Shown: positions 36,413-44,293 of the stretch, piece after piece
How positions within the stretch are numbered: position 1 is the first letter of the stretch
Layout: each line of letters begins with the position of its first letter
Source: Olsenella sp.
Lineage (GTDB): Bacteria; Actinomycetota; Coriobacteriia; Coriobacteriales; Atopobiaceae
Assembly: GCA_022648325.1 (NCBI GenBank)
Contig: JALCMG010000011.1
Coordinates: 1 to 64,000 of the forward strand
Direction: 5' to 3'
DNA length: 64,000 nucleotides
Notes under the pieces: model-generated
Told to the model about the DNA's origin: nothing
What the model saw: only the letters and a program-made list of their open reading frames with translations
The model's database searches: none
Program-made: the position numbers and the translations under genes

Positions 36413-36943
36413 ATGGGCGGAGAAGATCGCAGGGCAAAGATCGTCGCGCTCCTCGGCAGTGCCGGGGGGCCGGTCTCTGGTGGCCAGCTGGCGCGCGAGC
36501 TTGGCGTGAGCCGACAGGTCATCGTGCAGGACGTCGCGCTTCTCAGGCGCAGCGGCGTCGAGCTGGAGTCCACCCACCGCGGCTACGTGCTGCGCAGGCA
36601 CACCGCCCCGCGCCGCATCTTCAAGGTGCGCCATACCGAGGAGCAGATGGAAGACGAGCTCAACCTCATCGTCGACCTGGGCGGAACCGTGGAGGACGTG
36701 GTGGTGAACCACCGCACCTACGGGGTCATCTCCGTGCCGCTCAACGTGTCCAGTCGACGCGACGTGGCACGCTACCTGGCGGACATCGCGTCGAGCAGGT
36801 CGACGCCCCTCTCGCGTGTGACTTCCGGCTACCACTTCCACCACGTGAGCGCTCCTTCCGAGGAGGTTCTGGACGAGATTGGCGCGGCCCTCGCAGAGCG
36901 CGGGTACCTGGTGGACCGCCTTCCATACGAGACCGTGGAATGA
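36413..36943 (+). CDS. niaR: NiaR-type niacin-responsive transcriptional repressor
   Basis: This 176-residue protein has an N-terminal winged helix (ARELGVSRQVIVQDVALLRR) and a C-terminal 3H domain with the expected histidines (VNHRTYGVISVPL and GYHFHHVSAP). It matches NiaR/YrxA, which represses NAD biosynthesis and niacin-uptake genes when nicotinic acid is present. It is the last gene of nadABC-niaR, ten bases after nadC, so it likely regulates its own operon through the site near 33284-33307. Its TGA stop is embedded in a 27-bp palindrome. Confidence 0.92.
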   Translation: MGGEDRRAKIVALLGSAGGPVSGGQLARELGVSRQVIVQDVALLRRSGVELESTHRGYVLRRHTAPRRIFKVRHTEEQMEDELNLIVDLGGTVEDVVVNHRTYGVISVPLNVSSRRDVARYLADIASSRSTPLSRVTSGYHFHHVSAPSEEVLDEIGAALAERGYLVDRLPYETVE

Positions 36944-36968
36944 GACAAAGGGACAGTCCCTTTGTCTC
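36942..36968. repeat. 27-bp palindrome, copy 2
   Basis: The same palindrome as at 28137, here with central A and extended by T/A at both ends to 29 bp. Its first bases are the TGA stop of niaR, so any mRNA ending there would carry the hairpin. Confidence 0.9.
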
Positions 36969-37013
36969 ATCCGGCGTCAGCCGGCACGGCTTAGCCCTTT
37001 TCGTACCCATAAC

Positions 37014-37083
37014 GTGTACAATTTGGCAAAACATTTCGATAAAATACCAGTTAGCATTTCTCGCGCGATGCCAAATTATACAC
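37014..37083. repeat. 70-bp inverted-repeat element upstream of ilvE
   Basis: GTGTACAATTTGGCA (37014-37028) and TGCCAAATTATACAC (37069-37083) match as an inverted repeat at 14 of 15 positions. The 40-base AT-rich interior contains ACATTT and ACCAGTTAGC, similar to the core of the hairpin family at 41-50 kb. It may be a member of that family or a regulatory hairpin for ilvE, whose start is about 200 bases downstream. The rest of 36970-37278 shows no gene. Confidence 0.6.
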
Positions 37084-37278
37084 ATTGCAGCTCTTGGGAT
37101 GAGAAGAGAGGTTCGCCCTGCGCCTCTCTGCGCCTCCCTGCGTTCCTCTCTGCCGTGTTGGTCCTTTGTTCCCTTTGTTACAAGCTCCGCAATGATTGCG
37201 ACCAGCTGGTTTCAGCGTCCTAATCTGGTTGAACGCACGCCAGCACCTGCGCGCGAATCGGACGAGAGGGGAATACCA

Positions 37279-38316
37279 ATGGAGAAGAAGGACATCGACT
37301 GGGGTAGCCTCGGCTTTGCCTACATGCATACCGACTACAGTTACGTCTCGAACTACAAGGACGGCGCCTGGGACGAGGGCACGCTCACGCCCGACCACAC
37401 CGTCACGCTCTCCGAGTGCGCCGGGCTTCTCCACTACTGCCAGGAGGTCTTCGAGGGCCTCAAGGCTTACACCACCAAGTGCGGCGACATCGTCTGCTTC
37501 CGTCCGGACCAGAACGCCGAGCGCATGTACAACTCCGCTAAGCGCATCTGCATGCCGCCGTTCCCCAAGGGCCGCTTTGTCAAGGCGGTCGAGGAGGTCG
37601 TCAAGGCGAACGCCGCCTACGTCCCGCCCTTCGGCTCTGGTGCCACCCTCTACATCCGCCCGTTCATGTTCGCGACCGGTGACGTCATTGGCGTGAAGCC
37701 CGCCACCGAGTACCAGTTCCGCATCCTCGTGACGCCCGTCGGCCCGTACTACAAGGGCGGCGTGCACCCCGTCAAGCTGCAGGTCTCCAAGTTTGACCGC
37801 GCCGCGCCCCACGGCACCGGCAACATCAAGGCCGGCCTCAACTACGCCATGAGCCTCTACCCCAGCGTCGAGGCGCACAGCAAGGGCTACGCGGACAACA
37901 TGTTCCTCGACCCCAAGACCCGCACGTACGTCGAGGAGTCCGGCGGCGCCAACATCCTCTTCGTCAAGGAGGACGGCACCCTCGTCGTGCCGCAGTCCTT
38001 CACCGACTCCATCCTGCCTTCCGTCACGCGCCGCTCGCTGGTCGACGTGGCCGAGAAGATGCTGGGCATGAAGGTCGAGCAACGCCCCGTCAAGTTCCAG
38101 GAGATCCTGGACAACGAGTTCGTCGAGGCCGGCATGTGCGGCACCGCCGCCGTCATCTCGCCCGTGGGTGAGGTCGACAACGACGACGTCCACTACGTCT
38201 TCAAGAGCGGCATGGAGAATGTTGGCCCCGTCATGAAGGAGCTGCGCGAGACGCTCACCGGCATCCAGTCTGGCGAGATCGAGGACCAGTTTGGGTGGGT
38301 CCACAAGATCTGCTAG
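37279..38316 (+). CDS. ilvE: Branched-chain amino-acid aminotransferase
   Basis: This 345-residue PLP enzyme of fold type IV interconverts branched-chain amino acids and their 2-oxo acids. It has LLHYCQEVFEGLKAY, FRPDQNAERM, TLYIRPFMFA, the PLP-Lys segment TGNIKAGLNYAMSL, EESGGANILFV and FVEAGMCGTAAVISPVG. The ATG follows GAGAGGGGAATACC. It is a monocistronic gene with a 310-base leader containing an inverted repeat; I see no run of branched-chain codons typical of an attenuator peptide. Confidence 0.95.
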   Translation: MEKKDIDWGSLGFAYMHTDYSYVSNYKDGAWDEGTLTPDHTVTLSECAGLLHYCQEVFEGLKAYTTKCGDIVCFRPDQNAERMYNSAKRICMPPFPKGRFVKAVEEVVKANAAYVPPFGSGATLYIRPFMFATGDVIGVKPATEYQFRILVTPVGPYYKGGVHPVKLQVSKFDRAAPHGTGNIKAGLNYAMSLYPSVEAHSKGYADNMFLDPKTRTYVEESGGANILFVKEDGTLVVPQSFTDSILPSVTRRSLVDVAEKMLGMKVEQRPVKFQEILDNEFVEAGMCGTAAVISPVGEVDNDDVHYVFKSGMENVGPVMKELRETLTGIQSGEIEDQFGWVHKIC

Positions 38317-38339
38317 TCACCAGGTACGTGTAGGCCGGA

Positions 38340-38393
38340 GGCCGGTTTCCTACGAGAAGTGCGCTGCGCGGAACTTCTCTACGGAAACCGGCC
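38340..38393 (+). terminator. Long hairpin after ilvE
   Basis: GGCCGGTTTCC pairs with GGAAACCGGCC and, inside, GAGAAGT pairs with ACTTCTC, separated by an opposed TAC. The whole 54-base structure ends in TTC without a T-run. A degenerate relative of its right half appears near 41225-41258. Confidence 0.65.
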
Positions 38394-38407
38394 TTCGGCG
38401 TATCTGT

Positions 38408-38434
38408 GAGACAAAGGGACAGTCCCTTTGTCTC
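38408..38434. repeat. 27-bp palindrome, copy 3
   Basis: Identical to the 36942 copy, including the flanking T/A. It lies between the convergent ilvE and gpmA genes. Confidence 0.9.
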
Positions 38435-38449
38435 ATTATCCCGCGGCAC

Positions 38450-38482
38450 AAAAAATCCCCCGGCGACGAGAGCCGCCGGGGG
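38450..38482 (-). terminator. Rho-independent terminator of gpmA
   Basis: On the minus strand CCCCCGGC and GCCGGGGG form the stem, followed by ATTTTTT. It lies 27 bases after the gpmA stop. Confidence 0.9.
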
Positions 38483-38508
38483 ACACAAGACTGCGATGGC
38501 AGCCAGAC

Positions 38509-39273
38509 CTACTTCTTGGCCTTGCCCTGGTTGGCAACGGCGTTGATCTTGGCCTCGATGGTGGCCGGGTCGCCAATGTAGTGCTTGTCGAGGATGTTCC
38601 AGTCCTTGTCGAAGGTGTAGGAGCAAGGAACGCCCGTGGGGATGTTGACCTTGAGGATCTCCTCGGGGGTGAGGTGCTCGAGCTGCATCACGAGTGCGCG
38701 CAGCGAGTTGCCGTGGGCGGCGATAAGAACGCGCTTGCCGCTCTCGAGCTGCGGCTTGATCTCCTGCTCGAAGTACGGCCACGCGCGGGCGATGGTGTCC
38801 TTCAGGCATTCGGTGTAGGGGAGGTCCTCCTGCGGCACGTCGCGGAACATGGCCTGGACGTGCGGGTCGCGCTCATCGCCGGGCTTAAGCGCGGGCGGCT
38901 GAACGTCGAAGGAACGACGCCAGATGAGGACCTGCTCCTCACCGTGCTCCTCGGCGGCCTTGGCCTTGTTGAGGCCTTGCAGCGCGCCGTAGTGACGCTC
39001 GTTGAGGCGCCAAGTCTTGTGGACGGGCAGCCACGCGCGGTCCATCTGGTCGAGCACGATGTTCAGCGTGTGAATGGCACGCTTGAGCAGGGAAGTGTAG
39101 CAGACGTCAAAGTCGTAGCCCTGCTCCTTCAGTGCCTTGCCGCCGGCAGCGGCCTCCGCGCGGCCGGTGTCGGTGAGGTCGACGTCGGTCCAACCGGTGA
39201 AGAGGTTGAGCTTGTTCCACTCGGACTCGCCGTGACGAATGATCACGAGGTGCATGTTCTGGTCGTCAGACAT
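38509..39273 (-). CDS. gpmA: 2,3-bisphosphoglycerate-dependent phosphoglycerate mutase
   Basis: This 254-residue glycolytic enzyme interconverts 3- and 2-phosphoglycerate. It has LVIIRHGESEWNKLNLFTGW with the phosphorylated His, TSLLKRAIHTLN, LNERHYGALQGLNKA and AAHGNSLRALVMQLE with the second catalytic His. ATG 39273 (MSDDQNMHLV) follows AGAAGGGAAG; an upstream in-frame ATG lacks a good ribosome-binding site. Monocistronic, with its own terminator. Confidence 0.96.
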   Translation of the reverse strand: MSDDQNMHLVIIRHGESEWNKLNLFTGWTDVDLTDTGRAEAAAGGKALKEQGYDFDVCYTSLLKRAIHTLNIVLDQMDRAWLPVHKTWRLNERHYGALQGLNKAKAAEEHGEEQVLIWRRSFDVQPPALKPGDERDPHVQAMFRDVPQEDLPYTECLKDTIARAWPYFEQEIKPQLESGKRVLIAAHGNSLRALVMQLEHLTPEEILKVNIPTGVPCSYTFDKDWNILDKHYIGDPATIEAKINAVANQGKAKK

Positions 39274-39386
39274 GGGCTTCCCTTCTCTTGGGCTCTTTCG
39301 TGCGCTTTGGCACATCTATGAATAGTATGACGCAAAAGGGTATAGTTGACATAGGTTAACTTGAAGCTTGCATGTGGGAGGCAGAA

Positions 39387-39602
39387 ATGAGTCCCCTTGA
39401 CGTCATCATCATCCTTGCGGTGGCCGCGGTTCTCGTGCTGTGCATTCGCTTCATCGCACATGGCGGGGCCAGCGAATGCAGCACCTGCGGAGACACCGGC
39501 TGCACCGCTCGCTACAACGGGGGACGCTGCCCTGCAGCAGATGACATGCTCCGCCGCGCAAACAAGGCCCTCGACAAATCGGGACACCCTAACGCTGGAT
39601 AG
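39387..39602 (+). CDS. Small Cys-rich membrane protein (FeoB-associated type)
   Basis: This 71-residue protein has one N-terminal membrane helix (DVIIILAVAAVLVLCIRFIA) and a cluster of cysteines, CSTCGDTGCTARYNGGRC. This layout resembles the short Cys-rich membrane proteins often found with FeoB, which may bind iron. No feo gene is nearby. ATG 39387 follows GGGAGG; an in-frame ATG five codons upstream is possible. Divergent from gpmA. Confidence 0.65.
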   Translation: MSPLDVIIILAVAAVLVLCIRFIAHGGASECSTCGDTGCTARYNGGRCPAADDMLRRANKALDKSGHPNAG

Positions 39603-39754
39603 TTCGCAAATTCGCCTGTCTGTGGTTGCCCCAACGTGTCTCCCACGTCATAATTCGCTCCGATGGGAAGGTGGAAACAGGCACGAAATACGGTTGTGGG
39701 AACGTAGGACGTGATTGAAACAGTACCTGTGCCCGCACCTTCGGGAGGAGATTT

Positions 39755-41095
39755 ATGAGCACCGACAAGGACATAGATTTCGTTCTACGCACCGTTGAGG
39801 AGCGTGACATCCGCTTTGTTCGCCTGTGGTTCACAGACGTGCTGGGCACGCTCAAGTCGTTCGCAATCTCCCCCGAGGAGCTCGAGGAGGCTTTCGAGGA
39901 GGGCATTGGCTTCGACGGCTCGTCCATCGACGGCTTTGCTCGCCTCGAGGAGTCGGACATGCTTGCCTTCCCCGACGCCGAGACCTTCCAGCTCCTTCCC
40001 TGGCGCCCCACCGAGAGTGGCGTCGCGCGCGTGTTCTGCAACATCCGCACCCCCTCTCGTGAGCCCTTCGCCGGCGATTCCCGTGGTTGCCTTACCCGCG
40101 TCTTCGAGCGCGCCGACCGCGAGGGCTATGTGTTCAACGTGGGGCCCAAGATCGAGTACTTCTACTTCGATAACGGCGTCAATCCCGTGCCGCTTGACAC
40201 CGCCGGCTACTTTGACCTCACCCCGAGCGACGTGGCAAACGACCTACGCCGCCAGACCACGCTCACGCTCGAGAAGATGTCCGTCCCCGTGCAGTACTCC
40301 TTCCACGGAGGCGGCCCCTCTCAGAACGTCATCGAGCTGCGCTTTACCGAGGCCGTGAGTTGCGCCGACAACATCATGTCCTCTCGCCTGGTCATCAAGC
40401 AGGAGGCCGCTGCCGAGGGGCTCTTCGCGTCGTTCATGCCCAAGCCCCTCTCGGACGCGCCGGGCTCCGCGATGTTCCTCTGCATGTCGCTCTTCGACCA
40501 CGATGGCGAGAACCTCTTCTGGGCCCCCAAGACCGAGCACCCCGCGCACCTTTCCGAGCTGGCACAGCACTTCGTGGCTGGCCTTCTCCGCTACGCCCCC
40601 GAGTACACGCTGGTCACCAATCCCACTGTGAACTCCTACAAGCGCTTCATCACGTCGGGAGAGGTGCCCAACTACGCCACCTGGGGTCGCAAGAACCGTT
40701 CTGCGCTGGTGCGCGTCCCTACGCACAAGCCGGGCAAGCACGTTGCCACCCGCGTCGAGCTGCGCAGCCCCGACAACACGGCTAACCCCTACCTCGCTCT
40801 TGCCGTCACGCTGGCGGCTGGCCTGAAGGGCATCGAGGACGAGCTGCCCCTCCCCGAGGAGGCAACGGTCGACACCTTCTCGCAGACCGAGCGCGAGCTT
40901 GCGGCCAAGGGCATCGAACGCCTGCCGCGCACCCTGGGCGAGGCCGTCGACCGCTTCGAGGAGTCCGAGCTCATACGAGAGACCCTGGGTGACCACATCT
41001 TCAACTACCTGGTGGAGAGCAAGCGCCGGGAGTGGGAGGAGTTCTGCACGACCGTCACCGACTGGGAGCGCGTGCACTACTACGGTGGCGTGTAG
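39755..41095 (+). CDS. glnA: Glutamine synthetase family protein
   Basis: This 446-residue protein forms glutamine from glutamate, ammonia and ATP. It shows the type I N-terminus (VRLWFTDVLGTLKSF, GFDGSSIDGF), the metal-binding KIEYFYF, TNPTVNSYKRF, the ATP-site region SALVRVPTH, and RVELRSPDNTANPYLALA. It lacks the Tyr-adenylylation insert, so it is of the short GSI type. The usual EGGPGQHE segment reads HGGGPSQNVIEL here, with changes at ordinarily conserved positions, so exact activity is less certain. GGGAGGAG precedes the ATG. A terminator follows. Confidence 0.9.
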   Translation: MSTDKDIDFVLRTVEERDIRFVRLWFTDVLGTLKSFAISPEELEEAFEEGIGFDGSSIDGFARLEESDMLAFPDAETFQLLPWRPTESGVARVFCNIRTPSREPFAGDSRGCLTRVFERADREGYVFNVGPKIEYFYFDNGVNPVPLDTAGYFDLTPSDVANDLRRQTTLTLEKMSVPVQYSFHGGGPSQNVIELRFTEAVSCADNIMSSRLVIKQEAAAEGLFASFMPKPLSDAPGSAMFLCMSLFDHDGENLFWAPKTEHPAHLSELAQHFVAGLLRYAPEYTLVTNPTVNSYKRFITSGEVPNYATWGRKNRSALVRVPTHKPGKHVATRVELRSPDNTANPYLALAVTLAAGLKGIEDELPLPEEATVDTFSQTERELAAKGIERLPRTLGEAVDRFEESELIRETLGDHIFNYLVESKRREWEEFCTTVTDWERVHYYGGV

Positions 41096-41120
41096 GCTGC
41101 GGTCTTCGGTACGCGTTGGG

Positions 41121-41153
41121 GGCGCCCGCCGAGAAAACCGGTGGGCGCCTTTC
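41121..41153 (+). terminator. Rho-independent terminator of glnA
   Basis: GGCGCCCGCC pairs with GGTGGGCGCC (one G-T pair) across a short A-rich loop, followed by TTTCTC. It begins 25 bases after the glnA stop. Confidence 0.85.
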
Positions 41154-41157
41154 TCGT

Positions 41158-41184
41158 GAGACAAAGGGACAGTCCCTTTGTCTC
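41158..41184. repeat. 27-bp palindrome, copy 4
   Basis: Same sequence as at 36942 and 38408, four bases after the glnA terminator. The outer flanks here are T/G instead of T/A. Confidence 0.9.
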
Positions 41185-41472
41185 GTGTCCGGGTGTTGGG
41201 CTGACATCCGAGCGAAGGATTCGCGCGCACTTGCTACGGAAAGCGGTCTTCCGGCGGCGGAATGACACCCGAGAGTAGGTCTGGGACGGAATGCTGTACG
41301 AGAGGGCCCCTCAGGCGCCGTTTTGGCATCTGAGGGCAAGTTTCCTGAGGGCAAGTTTCCGCATTGTGTACGAGAAAGGCCTGCCGACGTCTTTGGGTTC
41401 CACCGTCGGCTCTCTGCTCTCGGGCCCTTCTCCTTTTCGCCTGGCCGGCACCTTTCCCGACGACCCCTGTTC

Positions 41473-41556
41473 CAGATTATTGCGCGTTATTCCTGAGATT
41501 CTATTGCTCAACTGGCCGTATGTCGCAACGGCGAGAAATAACGTGCAATAAATTTG
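41473..41556 (-). repeat. Conserved-core hairpin element, arms TTATTGCGCGTTATT
   Basis: Left arm 41476-41491 pairs with 41537-41552 at 14 of 16 positions, and CCA/TGG closes the outside. On the minus strand the loop reads ACATACGGCCAGTTGAGCAA, matching the family core in reverse orientation relative to the next copy. Confidence 0.75.
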
Positions 41557-41699
41557 GAGTGGTCGGAGCAGGACTGCGTGGGTGGAGCAGGGCAGCGCCA
41601 GCAGAGAGGGGCGGTACAGACGGCGTAGGGCGCGCAACCCCATGGCCGTGCCGGGTCCTGGTCCTTCAATCACCCTCGACCCTTCCATCCTGCTTCAAC

Positions 41700-41782
41700 C
41701 GGAGAATAGCTCCTTTTCTTAATCAGCTTTCACATTTGCCCAGTTGGCGAGTATCGCGATTAAGAAAAGGAGCTAAACTCCG
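41700..41782 (+). repeat. Conserved-core hairpin element, arms TAGCTCCTTTTCTTAATC
   Basis: An 18-bp perfect inverted repeat (41707-41724 with 41758-41775) is extended by CGGAG/CTCCG after an unpaired AA on each side. The 33-base loop contains ACATTTGCCCAGTTGGCGAG, the best version of the family core. The arms share nothing with those of the neighbouring copy. Confidence 0.85.
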
Positions 41783-42414
41783 CTGGCCGGAGGCGCAGCA
41801 GCAAACGCGCGGCAGCGAAGTCGATGCAGCAGAGGCGCGGCACCGGAGGTGTGGCAGCGAGGGCGCGGCACCGGGGACGTATACCGCGGGGTGGACGGTC
41901 GACGTCAGCTGGCGGGTGAGAGGGGCGTCGCGCCTCGACCCGCCTTGTCATTTCCGGTTGGTAGCAGTATTGGTTGAAGCACTTATATGCAACAGCAATA
42001 GTCGCAAATCGCTGACCTGCGGTTTATCAGTAATTGAATTGCTCAATACTCGGGGATACCTTGAAAAACCGTATCCCAACCGTCAATATCTGCCAATTCG
42101 ACCACACGGGCCCCCTTGGAGCCTCGCTGCTCCTGCCGCCCCACACGCCTGCCCAGAGACTCCACCTTATGCGCATTGTTGCATAGGAATTCAGCGACCA
42201 TTACAAAAACTGCTCAGAATATACCATAAACAGGCATAATAATAAATAATAATGCATAAATTGTCAGAAAATAGCAGCTCACTCTTTGTCAATCTTGTTA
42301 AGAAACCACTAAGCCAGACCGTTCGCGGATCCGTTGAGCCAAACTACTTGACCAGCGGAGGGGTGGTATCAAGGCCGCAATGTTCCCCTCACGTTAGAGA
42401 GAGAAGAGCATCTC

Positions 42415-43263
42415 ATGAAGCAGCTCGCGTCACTCACGCGCCGCGACTTTCTCGCGTGCGCAATGGCAGCCATGGGCACGGCGGCACTCGCCGGATGTGG
42501 CTCCACGTCGTCCTCAACGGGCGCCTCCAGCAGTTCGGCAGCCGCGTCTTCCAAGGATACCTACACCCTGGTGAAGGACGGGCAGCTCACCATTGCCTCG
42601 GACCTCGCCAACCCGCCGCTTGACTACACCGACACCTCGACCAACGAGCCCGCGGGCTTCGAGGTCGAGCTCATGCAGGCCATTGGCGAGAAGCTCGGCC
42701 TTACGAGCGTGTACCTCTCGCCCGTGAAGTTCGACACCATCATCCCCACCATCAAGCAGGGCGGCACGGCCGACGTGGGCGTCTCCAACTTCACCATCAC
42801 CGACGAGCGCAAGCAGGAGATTGACTTCACCGACCCCTACCTGGACTCCAACCAGGGCCTCGTGACCGCAAAGTCCGCCACCAAGACCACGCAGGACGAC
42901 CTCAACTCTGCAGACGTCAAGGTTGCCGCGCAGGCCGGCACCACCGGTGAGTCCTGGGTCGAGGAGAACCTCCCCAACGCCACCCTGGTCTCCCTCGACG
43001 ACCCGGTTGTCGCGCTCACGGGCGTCCAGTCCGGCCTCTACGACGCGGCCGTGGCCGACCTTCCCGTGGTTCAGTACCTCGTGAACAACTCCTTCACGGA
43101 CTGCCAGGTCTCCATCGAGATTCCCACGGGCGAGCAGTACGGCATCGTCGTCTCCAAGGACAACCCCGCGCTCACGAGTGCGATCAACGACGCGCTGTCC
43201 CAGCTCGACGAGGATGGCACGCTGAAAGACCTCAAGACCAAGTGGTTTGGCTCAGACCTGTAA
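42415..43263 (+). CDS. Amino-acid ABC transporter substrate-binding lipoprotein (first)
   Basis: This 282-residue extracytoplasmic receptor of the polar/cationic amino-acid type has signal TRRDFLACAMAAMGTAAL, which has a twin-Arg-like start, and lipobox LAGC; the mature protein is probably lipid-anchored. A Ser/Thr/Ala linker leads to a family 3 binding fold (LTIASDLANPPLDYTDTS, GFEVELMQAIGEKLG, DVGVSNFTITDERKQEIDFT, PYLDSNQGLV, SGLYDAAVADLPVV). GAGAGAAGAG precedes the ATG. It is paired with a close paralogue 95 bases downstream, then permease and ATPase. Confidence 0.92.
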   Translation: MKQLASLTRRDFLACAMAAMGTAALAGCGSTSSSTGASSSSAAASSKDTYTLVKDGQLTIASDLANPPLDYTDTSTNEPAGFEVELMQAIGEKLGLTSVYLSPVKFDTIIPTIKQGGTADVGVSNFTITDERKQEIDFTDPYLDSNQGLVTAKSATKTTQDDLNSADVKVAAQAGTTGESWVEENLPNATLVSLDDPVVALTGVQSGLYDAAVADLPVVQYLVNNSFTDCQVSIEIPTGEQYGIVVSKDNPALTSAINDALSQLDEDGTLKDLKTKWFGSDL

Positions 43264-43357
43264 CGGTTCGTGTTCACCGCCTGTAACGTTGTGCGGTAAC
43301 AATGGGGGACAAGCACTGCCCGTCATCAGACGGGAGGGGAAGGAAGAAGGGAATACC

Positions 43358-44218
43358 ATGAAGGATTCCATGAACAGGCGTCAGTTCATTCTCGCCGCGG
43401 GCGCCCTTGCGGGCAGCGCGGTGCTTGCGGGCTGCGGCGGCAGCTCCACTAGCAGCTCCAGCACGTCTACCAGCACGGACTCGTCTTCGAACGCCGCGTC
43501 CTCCTCGAGCGACGACTCCTACACGCTCGTGAAGAACGGCACCCTGACCGTCGTGGCCGAGCTGGGCTTTGCCCCGTTCGAGTACATGAACGACAAGACC
43601 GGCGACCCCGAGGGCTTCGACGTCGACGTCATCAACGCCGTCGCGGACAAGATGGGCCTCCAGTGCGAGTACCTGCCCAACCAGAAGTTCGACACCCTGG
43701 TGCCCCTCATCAAGCAGGGCGGCAAGGCCGACGTCTCCATTGCGGCCATCACGATCACCGACGAGCGCGAGGAGTCCGTCGACTTCTCCGAGCCCTACCT
43801 CGACTCCAACCAGGCCATCGTTGCCATCAAGGGTTCCACCGAGACCGAGGAGACCCTAAACGACGCCTCCAAGCAGGTCGTCTGCCAGGGCGGCACCACC
43901 GGCAACGACTGGATCACCGAGAACCTCCCCAACGCCACGTGCGTGCCTGTGGACGACGTCACGGCCGCCCTCACCGGCGTCCAGACCGGACTCTACAACG
44001 CCATGGTCGTCGACCTCCCCGTGGCCAAGTACATGCTCACCAACTCCTTCTCCGACCTGGACATTATCGAGGAGATCGCCACGGGCGAGCAGTACGGCAT
44101 CGCGATCTCGAAGGACAACCCCAACCTCACGAAGGCCGTCAACAAGGCGCTCGAGGACATGAAGAGCGACGGCACGATGGACTCCATCGAGACCAAGTGG
44201 TTCGGCTCGACCATCTAG
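43358..44218 (+). CDS. Amino-acid ABC transporter substrate-binding lipoprotein (second)
   Basis: This 286-residue paralogue of the preceding protein has signal MNRRQFILAAGALAGSAV and lipobox LAGC, then a Ser/Thr-rich linker. Binding-fold segments include LTVVAELGFAPFEYMND, GFDVDVINAVADKMG, DVSIAAITITDEREESVDFS and TGEQYGIAISKDNP. Differences in the ligand-binding loops suggest that the two receptors bring different amino acids to one permease. ATG 43358 follows GGAAGAAGG. A terminator-like hairpin lies between it and the permease. Confidence 0.92.
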   Translation: MKDSMNRRQFILAAGALAGSAVLAGCGGSSTSSSSTSTSTDSSSNAASSSSDDSYTLVKNGTLTVVAELGFAPFEYMNDKTGDPEGFDVDVINAVADKMGLQCEYLPNQKFDTLVPLIKQGGKADVSIAAITITDEREESVDFSEPYLDSNQAIVAIKGSTETEETLNDASKQVVCQGGTTGNDWITENLPNATCVPVDDVTAALTGVQTGLYNAMVVDLPVAKYMLTNSFSDLDIIEEIATGEQYGIAISKDNPNLTKAVNKALEDMKSDGTMDSIETKWFGSTI

Positions 44219-44246
44219 TAGGGACAACTGAGGAACCGATTCGACG

Positions 44247-44271
44247 GCGGGGCCTGCACGGCCCCGCTTTT
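44247..44271 (+). terminator. Terminator-like hairpin inside the amino-acid transporter operon
   Basis: GCGGGGCC and GGCCCCGC form a perfect 8-bp stem with a five-base loop, followed by TTTT. It sits between the binding-protein and permease genes and would give more receptor than permease. Confidence 0.85.
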
Positions 44272-44293
44272 CCAGTCAGGAGCGAGGATTACC

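Larger units (their letters stand above)
41185..42414. other. 1.2-kb gene-free region rich in hairpins
   Basis: No coding sequence is supported in any frame. It contains two members of the conserved-core hairpin family, a tandem copy of CTGAGGGCAAGTTTC (41331-41360), and a hairpin with GGGATAC/GTATCCC at about 42050-42075. The last 250 bases are AT-rich and probably hold the promoter of the amino-acid transporter operon. Confidence 0.6.

Noticed and set aside
36970-37278. Attenuator leader peptide for ilvE
   Set aside because: The small frames in the leader have no run of Leu, Ile or Val codons and no terminator/antiterminator pair could be seen.
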